Shown: one piece after another, positions 51,791 through 60,631 of the stretch
Layout: every line of letters begins with the position of its first letter
How positions within the stretch are numbered: the stretch's first letter is position 1
Assembly (NCBI RefSeq): GCF_007748035.1
Contig: NZ_CP036278.1
Location: forward strand, 6,544,793 to 6,608,792
Reading direction: 5' to 3'
DNA: 64,000 nt
DNA from: Aeoliella mucimassa
GTDB lineage: Bacteria; Planctomycetota; Planctomycetia; Pirellulales; Lacipirellulaceae
Made by a program: the position numbers and the translations under genes
Notes under the pieces: generated by a model
What the model was told of the DNA's origin: nothing
Databases searched by the model: none
The model's input: the letters and a program-made list of their open reading frames with translations, nothing else

Positions 51791-52627
51791 TTAGGCGTCG
51801 GGTAGCTTGGCGCCCGATTCGCGAAGCGTTTGCACCATCTCGGCGTGCAGCGCAGCGGTCGCCCCAACTACAAAATGGGCCGCTGCCAGATTGAACGGTT
51901 GGCCGTTGCTGGCCGAGACCACGCCGCCGGCCTCCTGCACCAAAAGCACACCTGCGGCAACGTCCCAGGGATGGATCATGCGGGCCCAATGCCCGTCGAG
52001 CACCCCCTGAGCCACGTAGGCCAGATTAAGCGCGGCCGACCCAATGCGACGCAGCGCCCGAGCACGCCCGACCATGGCGACAAAATCGAGCACGTCGGGC
52101 GACTCGCTTCGCGCTTGCGGCGGCAAGCTCATCGCTAACAGTGCGTCGCTTAGCTGGGTGGTCTCGCTGACCTGCATCCGTTGCTCGTTGCACCAAGCTC
52201 CACCGCCGCGGGCGGCACCGTAGACGTCGCCCGTTAGTGGATTGTAAATCACGCCAGCGGCCAGTTCGCCTTCGACCACCGCGCCGATCGACACCGCGTA
52301 GGCAGGGAAATCGTGCACATAGTTCGTCGTGCCATCGAGCGGATCGACCACCCAACAGACTGGCTCCTCAAGCAGTTGTTTTACCTGACCTGGATCCTCC
52401 TCGCCGACGAAGGCATGCTCGGGATGATGCGTGGCAATCACTTCGCGAATGGCCTTCTGCGAAGCGAGATCGGCATCGGTCACCATGTCGGCCGGGGACT
52501 TCTCGCGGGCGGTAAACTTGCCCCGCCATTCCATGAGCTTCGCCCCACCTGCCGCAGCAGCCAACAGGCCGACACGTAGTAAATCGTCGTAGGGAGAATT
52601 GGTGGGCGGGAGCGTTAGCGTATTCAT
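51791..52627 (-). CDS. Inositol monophosphatase family phosphatase
   Basis: This 278-residue metal-dependent phosphatase belongs to the SuhB/CysQ/IMPase superfamily, which removes phosphate from inositol phosphates, PAP or similar small molecules in the cytosol. Metal ligands are in FVGEEDPG (about residues 73-80) and VVDPLDGTTNYVHDFPAYAVSIG (about 92-114). A third ligand lies in HPWDVAAGVLLVQEAGG (about 219-235). The early DMVTDADLASQ motif is also typical. It ends 248 bases before the start of the large membrane protein, on the same strand, and could be the first gene of that group. A lipid or cofactor link is possible but unproven. The ATG at 52627 fits the family length. Confidence 0.95.
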   Translation of the reverse strand: MNTLTLPPTNSPYDDLLRVGLLAAAAGGAKLMEWRGKFTAREKSPADMVTDADLASQKAIREVIATHHPEHAFVGEEDPGQVKQLLEEPVCWVVDPLDGTTNYVHDFPAYAVSIGAVVEGELAAGVIYNPLTGDVYGAARGGGAWCNEQRMQVSETTQLSDALLAMSLPPQARSESPDVLDFVAMVGRARALRRIGSAALNLAYVAQGVLDGHWARMIHPWDVAAGVLLVQEAGGVVSASNGQPFNLAAAHFVVGATAALHAEMVQTLRESGAKLPDA

Positions 52628-52912
52628 GGAACTGGGTCGTTCTCCATTGAAATAAGTAGGTTTCGTCCTTGAAATCGGGCCGGTTCGTCCAGTCGAATCC
52701 CGAAAAAACCGGCGCCGCGACCGGCAATCTTACCCCGAACAACTTAGTTTCACAGGCACCCCGATGTGGGTTACCGGTGTCTGGAATCGACGTAAGTAGT
52801 TAAATAGTAGGCACTAACGTAGATTATGTAAAAATAGGCAATCTCTATCGACCCCCCGTTGTTCAAAGATTCTTCATAATTCTCTGGACACGGTCGTGAC
52901 TATGAGTATCAT

Positions 52913-53038
52913 TACGGATGGACATGAGAGTTGGTTGGATGTTCAAGGATGGCTTTCTGATCGCAGATTTGCGGTCGGGCGATTGCCTAATTTTTATCAT
53001 CCCCTGATCCGTAGACATCGGCCTCTTCTCTGTTCCGG
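52913..53038 (+). ncRNA. Candidate structured RNA before a terminator
   Basis: TACGGAT (52913-52919) can pair with ATCCGTA (53007-53013) to close an internal region. Inside, GATCGCA (52959-52965), loop GATT and TGCGGTC (52970-52976) form a hairpin, and GGGC-GATT-GCCT (52977-52988) forms another. Together with the terminator that follows, this suggests a transcript of 150-190 bases or an attenuator leader. No class is recognised. Confidence 0.35.
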
Positions 53039-53075
53039 CCCCGTCGCTTCACTCCGGTGTTCGACGGGGTTTTTT
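53039..53075 (+). terminator. Rho-independent terminator ahead of the gene at 53113
   Basis: CCCCGTCG (53039-53046) pairs perfectly with CGACGGGG (53062-53069); a 15-base loop lies between and TTTTTT (53070-53075) follows. It reads on the plus strand. Because no plus-strand protein gene lies just upstream, it ends either a small RNA or a regulated leader of the next gene. Confidence 0.7.
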
Positions 53076-53112
53076 GTTGGAATTTCGCGATCTCGAACCA
53101 GCTGAATCAAGC

Positions 53113-53757
53113 ATGTGGCAACTTGAAGGAAGCGTTGGCCAGGCAGTCGCTGGCGATCTTATTCTCTCCGTCGATACCGCTAGTGGGCAGCGACAATTGG
53201 TCGTGAAGGACAGCAACGGTACGCTGCTCGCGACGTTGTGGAGCCTGCCAGGCGTCGACCAGCAACCTGTTGTCGACTGCTATGTGCGTGGCGACGACCT
53301 CGTTTGCGTGCTCGCTCCCTCCGAAGCGTTTCCTTTTACCACGCAGTTGTATTGGACGCTCCGCACGCTCGACTCTACGCTGAAGCCGACTGCTGCGGTG
53401 ACGTTGTCGCTCTCGATCCGCACCGAGCTACTCGACACCGAGCCTGCGATTGCGATTACTTGTGAGTCCGGTCAGTCGATGATCCACACGATGGCTCTCC
53501 CCACTGGTCCGGCTTACACCCTCGACCTCGGCGACCATGGAACGCTGCTCGATTACGCGATGACGGAAGATTGCGCGCAACAAGCAACAACTTCTGACAC
53601 AACCATCGAGCGGACGTTGTTCGGGCACTTCCTGGAGAAGGGAGTGATTCGGACCGGGCGGCTCCATGCGGTGCTGGTACCCGGCGAGCTTGATGCTTCG
53701 CAAGCCACCGCCCTGTGCGACGATCTGGCCAGCAGCCAGTTACCGCTGACCACTTAG
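53113..53757 (+). CDS. Unassigned protein of about 214 residues
   Basis: The frame has protein-like composition but no motif I recognise. The N-terminal half is strand-rich and hydrophilic (LVVKDSNGTLLATLWSLPG), with no signal peptide or helix cluster. The C-terminal third contains a helix (ERTLFGHFLEKGVIRTG) and a cysteine-bearing end. The ATG at 53113 is chosen because the alternative TTG at 53074 lies inside the T-run of the terminator upstream; the 13 residues between (LEFRDLEPAESS) could nonetheless be real. No good ribosome site is seen for either. It is convergent with the lipoprotein-like gene that ends 20 bases downstream. If the hairpin at 53039 is an attenuator, expression may be conditional. 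Confidence 0.65.
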   Translation: MWQLEGSVGQAVAGDLILSVDTASGQRQLVVKDSNGTLLATLWSLPGVDQQPVVDCYVRGDDLVCVLAPSEAFPFTTQLYWTLRTLDSTLKPTAAVTLSLSIRTELLDTEPAIAITCESGQSMIHTMALPTGPAYTLDLGDHGTLLDYAMTEDCAQQATTSDTTIERTLFGHFLEKGVIRTGRLHAVLVPGELDASQATALCDDLASSQLPLTT

Positions 53758-53777
53758 TGCGTGGTGAATTTACCGCG

Positions 53778-55082
53778 CTATTCGCCAGGCAGCGTCAGCC
53801 TTGGATTCACCGATCGGCGATCTCCCAGGGCGACGTATTTCTGACTACCGCGAGTTTGCATGGCGTAGGCTTCGCCATTCAGCGGATTGAGTTTGTTCGC
53901 GGGAGGTTCCGACTCGGTGACTTCCGACAGCAGGTGCAACCACCCTTCCACCCGCGCCCGATCGCGTGCCAACTCGGCCTGGGCCATGGTCATGCTGTTA
54001 TTGAGCACGAATAGATGGTTCGCAAACCAGGGGTACCGTTCGATCTGCTCACCGGAGCGGAGCAGCCGGTCGCACTCCACCAGTTGCTTCGCCCGCTGAT
54101 AATAGGGTTGATTGGCAACCGCAATGATCTCGCGCATGTAGGTCAGATAGGCCGCTTCGTCGGCGTCGACCTGTTCGTCGCTCGGATGGCGCAAATCGGT
54201 GTACACCCCACTCGAACGAAGCTCTTTGCGCTCGTCGTAGGTAAACAGCATGTCGGCCAAGCCCAGCCGAATCGACTCGTAAGTGGCAATTGCCAGCGCC
54301 CGCTCGCGGTTAAGTGTTTCTTCCAGCGGCGGCCAATTATTTAGGGAGTCTTGCAACACGCTTTCGAGCTGACGCAGGTGCTCGATTTTTGCCTCGGGGC
54401 TGTTGGCAATCGCCTCGGCGACATAAAGCGCCTCGCGGCGAACAAGTGCGGCCTGCACGCGGGCTTCCAGATGCCCCGACTCGGAGAGCCAATCGGTCCA
54501 CTTCCAGGCCATCTCGAATCGGGCGGTCGACGCAGCGAGGTCGTCCATGCGATACAACGCGTCGAGCAGCAGCAGCCGACTAGCCGCGGCCGCGCTGTAC
54601 ACAAAGTCGAGGTCGTTAAAATATCCCCACTCGTAGCGGAGTCCGAAGTCGCACTTCTCTAATCGCGTTGCTTCGGCCACGGCCGACGTTTCGCGAACCC
54701 ATCTGGCTGCCAGCGATCCACTTTCGGTCTGCAGCAGTTTTATGTCCGCAGCCGGCACCGCCGACAGCAAGCCGCCGGCCATCTCGTTGATCTTCGACAC
54801 CTGTTCGGCGTCAGGCAGGGTTTGTTTTAACGCCACGGCAGCGTTCTTGTGCTGAAGCTGCTGGTCTCGGTTGAGCTGCTTCGGCAGCGCCTGGGCTTGC
54901 TCGACCAGGCGGAACTCTTCGCGGAGCTTCGAGTGTTTACTCCCCCTCACGCCGGGCAGCTCAGCTGCTTTTTCCACTAGTTGGTCGAGGGTGGGATCGC
55001 CCTTCGTACAGCCGATGTACGCCAGACCTGCCAGTGCCAGGCAGGTAAGCCAAATTGCGGCGTGGAATACAGGGCGGGACAT
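53778..55082 (-). CDS. Helical, probably lipid-anchored or exported protein, unassigned
   Basis: The 434-residue protein begins with a short basic n-region and a hydrophobic core (AAIWLTCLALAGLAYIGC), where the cysteine could be a lipid-attachment site although YIGC is not a perfect lipobox. The rest is rich in Glu, Leu, Ala and Arg and looks alpha-helical throughout, with repeated amphipathic stretches (LRQLESVLQDSL; VEGWLHLLSEV) suggesting a helical-repeat solenoid. No enzyme motif is present. The ATG at 55082 is chosen because it opens the signal. A longer frame to 55208 adds another hydrophobic but less signal-like stretch. It is divergent from the small membrane protein gene. Function unknown. 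Confidence 0.75.
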   Translation of the reverse strand: MSRPVFHAAIWLTCLALAGLAYIGCTKGDPTLDQLVEKAAELPGVRGSKHSKLREEFRLVEQAQALPKQLNRDQQLQHKNAAVALKQTLPDAEQVSKINEMAGGLLSAVPAADIKLLQTESGSLAARWVRETSAVAEATRLEKCDFGLRYEWGYFNDLDFVYSAAAASRLLLLDALYRMDDLAASTARFEMAWKWTDWLSESGHLEARVQAALVRREALYVAEAIANSPEAKIEHLRQLESVLQDSLNNWPPLEETLNRERALAIATYESIRLGLADMLFTYDERKELRSSGVYTDLRHPSDEQVDADEAAYLTYMREIIAVANQPYYQRAKQLVECDRLLRSGEQIERYPWFANHLFVLNNSMTMAQAELARDRARVEGWLHLLSEVTESEPPANKLNPLNGEAYAMQTRGSQKYVALGDRRSVNPRLTLPGE

Positions 55083-55405
55083 GCGAATCCTCAGGAAACA
55101 GACACAGCCCCAGGCCAACGTAGCCATGCCAGCCTGGACGGGGGCGTATGTTATCGGCGATGTCTTGATCGACACAAGAGAAATCCCCGCGGTGCTAGCA
55201 TCGGGCAAAACCTTGTAAAACTGCGAGTTCTACGTAGCTTTTGCCAAGATTTCGTACTTTCCTCCGAATTCCATGCGGTAGCTGCACTTGCGGGATTCGA
55301 ACAACTTGGCTGTAATCTTACTTTCAGGAACAGCTACCGACGAACCTATCGCCGCTCGTCGCTCGACTTTTTGGCGATCTTATCAAGGCACGGAAGGCCT
55401 TTAAT
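55083..55405. other. Intergenic region with an inverted repeat
   Basis: CGGTAGCTG (55276-55284) and CAGCTACCG (55331-55339) are perfect inverted repeats enclosing 46 bases, including a GGGATTCGAAC stretch. They could form a stem in RNA or serve as a binding site. No gene is seen in the 320 bases between the divergent neighbours. Confidence 0.45.
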
Positions 55406-55624
55406 TTGTGTGCTATGCGTAAAACTACATCTATCAATTCCGAAGAGGCCTGGAAACGACTCGTCTATTACGGCGAAGTCTTTGGCTTTGTCGTAGCTTG
55501 GATCGTCGGCGTCGTGCTGGTAGTGCAAGCCGCCCAGGCGAATCAAAAGCAGGCCAACAAGCCCAGCATCGACTCGTTTGCTGAAGTTGGACTCGGGAAC
55601 GTTTCGGGCAAACCGCTGAAGTAA
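55406..55624 (+). CDS. Small single-pass membrane protein, unassigned
   Basis: The 72-residue product has one membrane helix (VFGFVVAWIVGVVLVVQAA, about residues 25-43) flanked by a basic N-terminal segment (EEAWKRLVYYGE) and a polar C-terminal tail ending GNVSGKPLK. The TTG at 55406 has GGAAGG at the ideal distance of 8 bases; the ATG at 55415 would shorten the protein by three residues and has no such site. The helix and positive residues before it predict an N-in, C-out single span. It is convergent with der, which ends 69 bases away. Function unknown. Confidence 0.6.
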   Translation: MCAMRKTTSINSEEAWKRLVYYGEVFGFVVAWIVGVVLVVQAAQANQKQANKPSIDSFAEVGLGNVSGKPLK

Positions 55625-55693
55625 TCGCGGTTCGAGCCAACCGAACAGGGTGACTGCCTCGGTCTGGATCAGGCTCTGCTTAGGCGTCGGCGT

Positions 55694-57058
55694 TTACGCG
55701 TCGGCCGCGACTCCACTGCCGATATCGTCGCGCTCGTCGTGTTCCGATCGCTTGCGCAGATAGAGTTTGATCGGCACCTCGTCGAACTCCAGATAGTCGC
55801 GGAATTGGTTCAGCAGATACCGCTGATACGTGGCGTCGATCGCGGCCGGCTGACTGCAAAACAGCACCAGCGTCGGCGGCTCGGTGCCCACCTGCGTGGC
55901 GTAGTAGATCTTTGGCCGACGGTTTTTGTACAGCGGCGGAGCTTTGCGTTTTACAGCATCGCGAAGCATGCGGTTCAGCTCGCCGGTGCCGACTCGCTGC
56001 CGGGCCTGCTTGAAGAGCATCTGGCCATGGTTGAGCAGCGCTTTGACGTTCTTCCCGGTCTGAGCGGTGATGAACGCGATTGGGGCGTAACGCATCGTGC
56101 GATACGTATCGTGCAGGTAGTTGGCCCACTTCTCGGTCGGCATTTGCCCAAATAGTTGGTCCCATTTATTGACCACAAAGATGCATGGCTTGTACTGATT
56201 GGCAATGTAGTCGCATAGCTGCTTGTCGACTTTGCCGATGCGTTGCGTGCAATCGTGGAACAGCAGCACCACGTCGGCGCGGCGAATGCTCCGCTGGGCG
56301 CGATGGGTGCCATAGAAGTCGATATCGCGCTGGCTCTTGCCTTTCCGCAAGCCTGGCGTGTCGATCGCAATAAATGCTTTGCCATCGAGCTCGAACCGTA
56401 CGTCGACACTGTCGCGGGTGGTGCCGGGCACTTCGCTTACGATCATCCGCTCCGCGTGCGCCAGCGTGTTGACGAAGGTGCTCTTGCCAACGTTGCGACG
56501 GCCAACGATGGCCACCTTCATCACTGGTTCGTCGTCAGGCAGGTCTCCATCTTCACCTGGCTCGGGGAGCGAGTCGATGATGCGATTGAGCAGGATGCCG
56601 CGGTTGCGGTTTTGCAGCGTACTGACTTTGATCGGAGCACCGAAACCTAGCCGATGAAAATCCTCGGCCGCGGAATCGAACGTGTGATCGTCCGCCTTGT
56701 TAGTCAGGCAGATCACGGGAACCTTGACCAGTCGTAGTCGCTTGGCGACCTCCTGGTCCATCGGCAGCAGCCCGGTACGGGTGTCGAGCACGAACAGGAT
56801 GAGGTCGGCCGACTCGATGGCCATCGAGATCTGTTCTTCGATGTGCTTGGTCAGGTTATCGGCATCGTTGAAGCCCATGCCGCCAGTGTCGACGAGTTCG
56901 AAGAAGCGATCTTCGTGGCTCATCAGATGGGTCAGACGGTCGCGGGTGATGCCCGGCTGATCGTCGACAATAGATATTTTGGTGCCGGCGAGCCAGTTAA
57001 ACACGCTGCTTTTGCCGACATTCGGTCGACCGACGATAACAATTTGAGGAACAGGCAT
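55694..57058 (-). CDS. der: Ribosome biogenesis GTPase Der (EngA)
   Basis: Der is an essential GTPase with two tandem G domains and a C-terminal KH-like domain that helps mature the 50S ribosomal subunit. In the 454-residue protein the first P-loop is GRPNVGKSS (residues 10-18), with DTGG and NKAD further on. The second P-loop is GRRNVGKST (about residue 180), with DTPG (in IAIDTPGLRKG) and NKWD (in FVVNKWDQLF). The KH-like domain (RMLRDAVKRKAPPLYKNRRPKIYYATQV) ends in a charged tail. The ATG at 57058 is selected because the frame upstream, although open for 129 residues, has no family similarity. It is divergent from the uracil-DNA glycosylase gene. Identification is secure. Confidence 0.97.
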   Translation of the reverse strand: MPVPQIVIVGRPNVGKSSVFNWLAGTKISIVDDQPGITRDRLTHLMSHEDRFFELVDTGGMGFNDADNLTKHIEEQISMAIESADLILFVLDTRTGLLPMDQEVAKRLRLVKVPVICLTNKADDHTFDSAAEDFHRLGFGAPIKVSTLQNRNRGILLNRIIDSLPEPGEDGDLPDDEPVMKVAIVGRRNVGKSTFVNTLAHAERMIVSEVPGTTRDSVDVRFELDGKAFIAIDTPGLRKGKSQRDIDFYGTHRAQRSIRRADVVLLFHDCTQRIGKVDKQLCDYIANQYKPCIFVVNKWDQLFGQMPTEKWANYLHDTYRTMRYAPIAFITAQTGKNVKALLNHGQMLFKQARQRVGTGELNRMLRDAVKRKAPPLYKNRRPKIYYATQVGTEPPTLVLFCSQPAAIDATYQRYLLNQFRDYLEFDEVPIKLYLRKRSEHDERDDIGSGVAADA

Positions 57059-57370
57059 GACGATCGGGTAGTAGTGGGAAGCCTTAGGAAGGCCGCTACC
57101 ATGCGTCAGTTCCAACGTAAGCAGCCAAATTTCACAGAGGCCGCTCAATGTGCGACCGTCCACAGGCACTTGGGGGTTGCCCGCTGTGGGTCCATCCTTC
57201 ACCGTATTGTAATTCGCTGGGCTTGGATCTGGCACCCCTAATTCGGCGATTGCCGGGGTGGTGACCCGCCTGGGCGGATTGGTAGGCTGTGGGGGGACGC
57301 GCACCCCACCCGCGGTGCTGCTAGCTACCAGGTTCCAAGCTTCCCCACTGACCACTTCGTTTGCCCAATC
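57059..57370. other. Intergenic region between der and the glycosylase gene, nothing recognised
   Basis: These 310 bases hold the promoters of two divergent genes. The der frame stays open through it, but without protein-like features. No RNA gene, repeat or clear promoter hexamers are seen. Confidence 0.5.
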
Positions 57371-58201
57371 ATGTCGATCGACCCAGCCAAACAGCGTGCC
57401 TTGCTCGCCCGACTCGAAAGCCTGCAGCAGGCAGGTGTCGAGCAACTGCCTCGTTGGCAGGGCACCCTAGTGGCTCCGCCGACGATGGCGACACCAGTAC
57501 CTACCCCTACCCCCACGCACCCCACCCCAGCGCCTGAAGCGGCGTCGGTGGATCTCGGAGACTCGATGGCCAAGAAGAAACCCAAGCCGGCTCCCGCACT
57601 GATTCCCGATGTCGACGTGCCGGAGGGGGAAGAGATCTCGACCGCTGCGACGCTCGAGGTGCTGCAACAGGAAGTCGCTGCCTGCACTTTGTGCGACGAA
57701 CTTGCTAGTACCCGCACCCAAACCGTATTCGGCGTCGGCGATCCCAAAGCGAAGCTCTGCTTCATGGGCGAGGCACCCGGCGCCGACGAAGATCGCACCG
57801 GCATTCCGTTCGTCGGTCGGGCAGGGCAGCTGCTGACCAAGATCATCGAAGCGTGCAACCTGACTCGCGACGAGGTCTACATTCTCAACGTGCTGAAGTG
57901 CCGCCCGCCTGGCAATCGCAATCCCTCGCCGGCCGAGAGCTCCAACTGCAAGCGATTCCTCCGCCGACAGCTCGATTTGATCCAACCGGAGTACATTTGC
58001 TGCCTGGGTGCGGTGGCCGCCCAGAACCTGCTGGAAACCCAGACACCGATCGGCAAACTCCGTGGCCAACTGCACGACTATCGCGGCGTGAAAGTGGTTT
58101 GCACCTACCACCCCGCTTATCTGCTTCGCAATCCAGCGGCCAAGAAAGACTGCTGGGACGATATGAAGTTCCTCATGGCCCAGATGGGCGTGAAGCTCTA
58201 A
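57371..58201 (+). CDS. Family-4 uracil-DNA glycosylase with iron-sulfur cluster
   Basis: The 276-residue enzyme removes uracil (from deaminated cytosine) from DNA as the first step of base-excision repair. The motif [23 protein letters not shown] (about residues 133-155, in parts) is the family-4 active-site motif with Glu-Asp. [15 protein letters not shown] and [11 protein letters not shown] are motifs 2 and 3. Four cysteines for a [4Fe-4S] cluster are visible: ACTLC (about residues 107-111), LKC (about 177) and SSNCKRF about 16 residues later. The N-terminal ~80 residues form a Pro/Thr-rich extension not needed for catalysis, which makes the protein longer than the usual ~200-230 residues. 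The ATG at 57371 keeps this tail; a start further inside is possible. Confidence 0.94.
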   Translation: MSIDPAKQRALLARLESLQQAGVEQLPRWQGTLVAPPTMATPVPTPTPTHPTPAPEAASVDLGDSMAKKKPKPAPALIPDVDVPEGEEISTAATLEVLQQEVAACTLCDELASTRTQTVFGVGDPKAKLCFMGEAPGADEDRTGIPFVGRAGQLLTKIIEACNLTRDEVYILNVLKCRPPGNRNPSPAESSNCKRFLRRQLDLIQPEYICCLGAVAAQNLLETQTPIGKLRGQLHDYRGVKVVCTYHPAYLLRNPAAKKDCWDDMKFLMAQMGVKL

Positions 58202-58252
58202 CTCGGCGGTACGAACAGCCAACCGATTCGCCACCTGGATCCACCGGGCGCA

Positions 58253-59575
58253 TTACTTGTCGCGAGGTGTCTCGCGCACCGGGGCGAACCAGGAGTTAAG
58301 GATGTAGTAGAACAGCGCTCCGACGGCCAGCGTAATGGCCGCGGCCATCGCGCTGTACGTTGGGTTGCGGATGACTGTCAGCACGAACAGCACTCCAGCG
58401 GCGGCTACGAACACGCCAGCCGCTAGTAGTTGCCACCACTTAGGATGCGTGGTGGAGTCTTCGTCGCGTACGTAGAACAAAGTTCCTACTGCGATCGCCG
58501 CGCAGATCATCAATAGGAATCCCACGAAGGTAAACTGATCCTTCAGCGTTGCATTCACTGCCAGAACCGACGCAATCAATGCCTGAACCACAATCGCCAG
58601 GCGAGGAGGATTGCCGGTCTTTGGTATCGGCAAAGGGAAGAGCCCATCCCGCGACATCTTCGCGTACACCCGTGGGCCGCTCATGGTCAGTGCGCTCACG
58701 CTAGTGATCAAGGCGACGCAAATAAGCACCCGGCACCACCATTCGGCGTTGTCGCCCCCCAAGTGTTGGAACGCCACCGCGGCAATGTCTTTCTTCCATT
58801 CCAGCTCGCTCACCGACGCGGAATAGACAAACACAAAGTTCAGCAGCAGGTAGAGCACCATCACGATCAAGGTACCGGTTAACAGTGCGCGGGGAATGGT
58901 GCGCTGGGGTTCGCGGATTTCTTCGGCCACGTAGATGGCTGCGTTAAAGCCTGAGTAACCGAGGTAAACCCACACGAGCTGTTCGCCAAAGGTGTAGAGG
59001 TCGAGGGGAGGCGCTTCCACTACCGCCGGAGCGACCGAGCGGCCGGCGATCCACCAGCACCCGCAACCCACCAACACGACCAAACCAGTGATTTTGCCGA
59101 CGACAATCAAGTTCTGCGCCCAGGCGCCTTCTTCGACTCCCTTCGCATGCAGAACAGCCCCCAGCAGGATGATGCCGATCGCCAGGTAGCCTGGAGGGAG
59201 TTCGCTGCCGAAGAGCGGAGCCGCGTATTTTTCGAAGCTGGTCGCCGCGACCGCTAGCGCGCCGGCAAAGCCAGCGATCAGCGAAACCCAACCTGCCAGA
59301 AAACCAACCAACGGATGCACCCGCCGGGCGAGGTAGACGTACTCGCCGCCCGATTCGCGAATCGCCTGGGCGAGAGCTCCGTAGCTGATCGCCCCGGCTA
59401 CAGCAATCACCCCACCAATGGCCCAAGCGGTGAGCACCCAGCCAGGTGATTGCAGGGCACCCAAGGCAAAGCCAGCGCTGGTGAACACACCGGCTCCGAT
59501 CATACTCGCAATCACCAGCGCCGTGGCCGACAGCAAGCCGAGGGAAGAGTCGCTACCTGGAGGTGAATTTTTCAT
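58253..59575 (-). CDS. APC family amino acid permease
   Basis: The 440-residue inner-membrane transporter has the first-helix motif SATALVIASMIGAGVFTSAGF (residues 16-35 in part) with the GxG cation/amine-binding break. It then has about 11 further helices, including GGEYVYLARRVHPLVGFLAGW and YSGFNAAIYVAEEIREPQRTIPRALL, which is the TM6 break and loop of the APC fold. It imports amino acids or amines, probably with protons; specificity cannot be told. The start ATG at 59575 lies only 10 bases from the left end of an IS903-group element that was inserted just upstream, so its original leader was separated from it. Before insertion the gene would have followed a terminator of the scpB group after about 19 bases. 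Confidence 0.93.
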   Translation of the reverse strand: MKNSPPGSDSSLGLLSATALVIASMIGAGVFTSAGFALGALQSPGWVLTAWAIGGVIAVAGAISYGALAQAIRESGGEYVYLARRVHPLVGFLAGWVSLIAGFAGALAVAATSFEKYAAPLFGSELPPGYLAIGIILLGAVLHAKGVEEGAWAQNLIVVGKITGLVVLVGCGCWWIAGRSVAPAVVEAPPLDLYTFGEQLVWVYLGYSGFNAAIYVAEEIREPQRTIPRALLTGTLIVMVLYLLLNFVFVYSASVSELEWKKDIAAVAFQHLGGDNAEWWCRVLICVALITSVSALTMSGPRVYAKMSRDGLFPLPIPKTGNPPRLAIVVQALIASVLAVNATLKDQFTFVGFLLMICAAIAVGTLFYVRDEDSTTHPKWWQLLAAGVFVAAAGVLFVLTVIRNPTYSAMAAAITLAVGALFYYILNSWFAPVRETPRDK

Positions 59576-59576
59576 G

Positions 59577-59585
59577 GTTGTTAGA
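59577..59585. repeat. Target-site duplication, left copy
   Basis: GTTGTTAGA flanks the left end of the insertion sequence and recurs at 60621-60629. Nine bases is the usual duplication for the IS903 group. The perfect identity points to a recent insertion. Confidence 0.9.
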
Positions 59586-60620
59586 GGCCTTGTTGACTAA
59601 CTCCACTCGAACTGTGGAAGCCCGAGTTGGGTGAATTGATTGATGATTTTACAGCGCAAGCGGGCTTCCGTTTGTTGGTTTTCGAATACTCGGTTTTTGA
59701 GATGGCTCCCAAAGCTTTGTTTCACTCGGTACATGGTCGTTTCCGCCAAGCTTCTACGATGATAGCCCACTTCCTCTTTCCAACTCCTACGCCCCTTGCG
59801 TCGAATCTGACGAATTGCCTCGTCCCGGGGCAAAGGCTCCTCCGCAGAGTTGCCATGTTGTTTGATCTTGGCGTTGTGCTGCGGCGGAATCACCGGCTCA
59901 ATGCCTTCGGATTCCAGCCCTTCATAAACCTTCCACTTGTCGTAACTACCGTCGCCGTGAAACTTTTTTACGGGCTGCTCCACCTGCTCCAGCATTTCGG
60001 GAACCGCATCGGCATCGTGGCAACTGTTCTCGGTCAAAATCTCCGCCACAATCTCGCGGGTGTCAGGATTCACCGACAAATGCAGCTTCCGCCATGTCCG
60101 CCGCTTCGACTTGCCATGCGTCCGCATCTTCCATTCGCCCTCGCCAAACACTTTCATGCCGGTGCTATCCACCACGATATCGATGTCGCCCCTCTTGTTA
60201 GCGATATCGAGCGAAACATTCAGCTTGCTGGCTCGCTTGGCGAGCGAAGAATAATTGGGAATCGCTGCCTCGACGCCCAACATCGCCACCAGCGAGCGGC
60301 CGAATCCCTCAGTCTGCCGATAGGGAAGTTTCAGCAGTTCGCGAATCGTCAGCAAGCACTCGATCGCCGTATCGCTGAAGACAAAAGGGCGACCGACTTT
60401 TGTCTGGTCGTTAGGATGTTCCCAGTTCTCCAACGCCTCGTCGCTAAACCAAATAGTGATGTTTCCACGCTCGATGAGCGACTTGTTATACTCCTTCCAG
60501 TTCGTGACTTTGTAGGTTCGTTTTTCTTTCGTAGCCATGTTCGATCTCCGTAAAAAAGGTACGTGGTTCCATTCCACGTTAGTTTTTACGGAGGTTTGTG
60601 ACTAATTGTTCAACAAGGCC
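59586..60620 (-). mobile_element. IS5 family, IS903-group insertion sequence (complete)
   Basis: The 1,035-base element is bounded by inverted copies of GGCCTTGTTGA (59586-59596 and 60610-60620) and a 9-base target duplication, GTTGTTAGA. IS903 ends are GGCTTTGTTGAATAAATC-like, so this is a close variant. One transposase gene fills it. The intact frame and exact duplication suggest it is, or was recently, active. Confidence 0.93.
59597..60538 (-). CDS. IS903-group DDE transposase
   Basis: The 313-residue transposase fits the IS903 enzyme in layout: KVTNWKEYNKSLIERGNITIWFSDEA at the start, GRPFVFSDTAIECLLTIRELLKLPYRQTEGF, and three acidic residues of the RNase H-like core in DSTGMKVFGEGEWK, GDGSYDKWK and RRSLAETTMYRVKQSFG. 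The last of these motifs is also the conserved Y-x(2)-R-x(3)-E-x(6)-K-like signature of the family. All are intact with no frameshift. The ATG at 60538 gives the usual beginning; a longer frame to 60577 would run to the end of the element's terminal region. It cuts and pastes the element it lies in. Confidence 0.95.
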   Translation of the reverse strand: MATKEKRTYKVTNWKEYNKSLIERGNITIWFSDEALENWEHPNDQTKVGRPFVFSDTAIECLLTIRELLKLPYRQTEGFGRSLVAMLGVEAAIPNYSSLAKRASKLNVSLDIANKRGDIDIVVDSTGMKVFGEGEWKMRTHGKSKRRTWRKLHLSVNPDTREIVAEILTENSCHDADAVPEMLEQVEQPVKKFHGDGSYDKWKVYEGLESEGIEPVIPPQHNAKIKQHGNSAEEPLPRDEAIRQIRRKGRRSWKEEVGYHRRSLAETTMYRVKQSFGSHLKNRVFENQQTEARLRCKIINQFTQLGLPQFEWS

Positions 60621-60629
60621 GTTGTTAGA
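60621..60629. repeat. Target-site duplication, right copy
   Basis: GTTGTTAGA at this place is identical to the copy at 59577-59585, on the other side of the insertion sequence. Confidence 0.9.
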
Positions 60630-60631
60630 AC

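Larger units (their letters stand above)
52628..53112. other. Intergenic region with possible structured RNA and a terminator
   Basis: This 485-base stretch lies between divergent genes. Its right half contains several complementary segments and ends with a strong hairpin and T6 run. A frame at 52896-53105 reads across these and has no protein-like features. Confidence 0.55.

Noticed and set aside
52896..53105. 69-codon frame across the hairpin and terminator region
   Set aside because: It runs through a strong terminator and has no helix, strand or motif pattern. Structured RNA explains the sequence better.
55260..55345. tRNA-like segment with GGGATTCGAAC
   Set aside because: The T-arm-like stretch has no matching stem, there is no D-loop GG or anticodon arm, and the loop inside the 9-base stem is only 46 bases.
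57059..57445. N-terminal extension of Der by 129 codons
   Set aside because: The extension shows no family similarity, and the first G-domain begins at the normal distance from the ATG at 57058.
59613..60553. Plus-strand frame opposite the transposase
   Set aside because: It lies within the insertion sequence and mirrors the transposase gene; IS903-group elements have only one gene.
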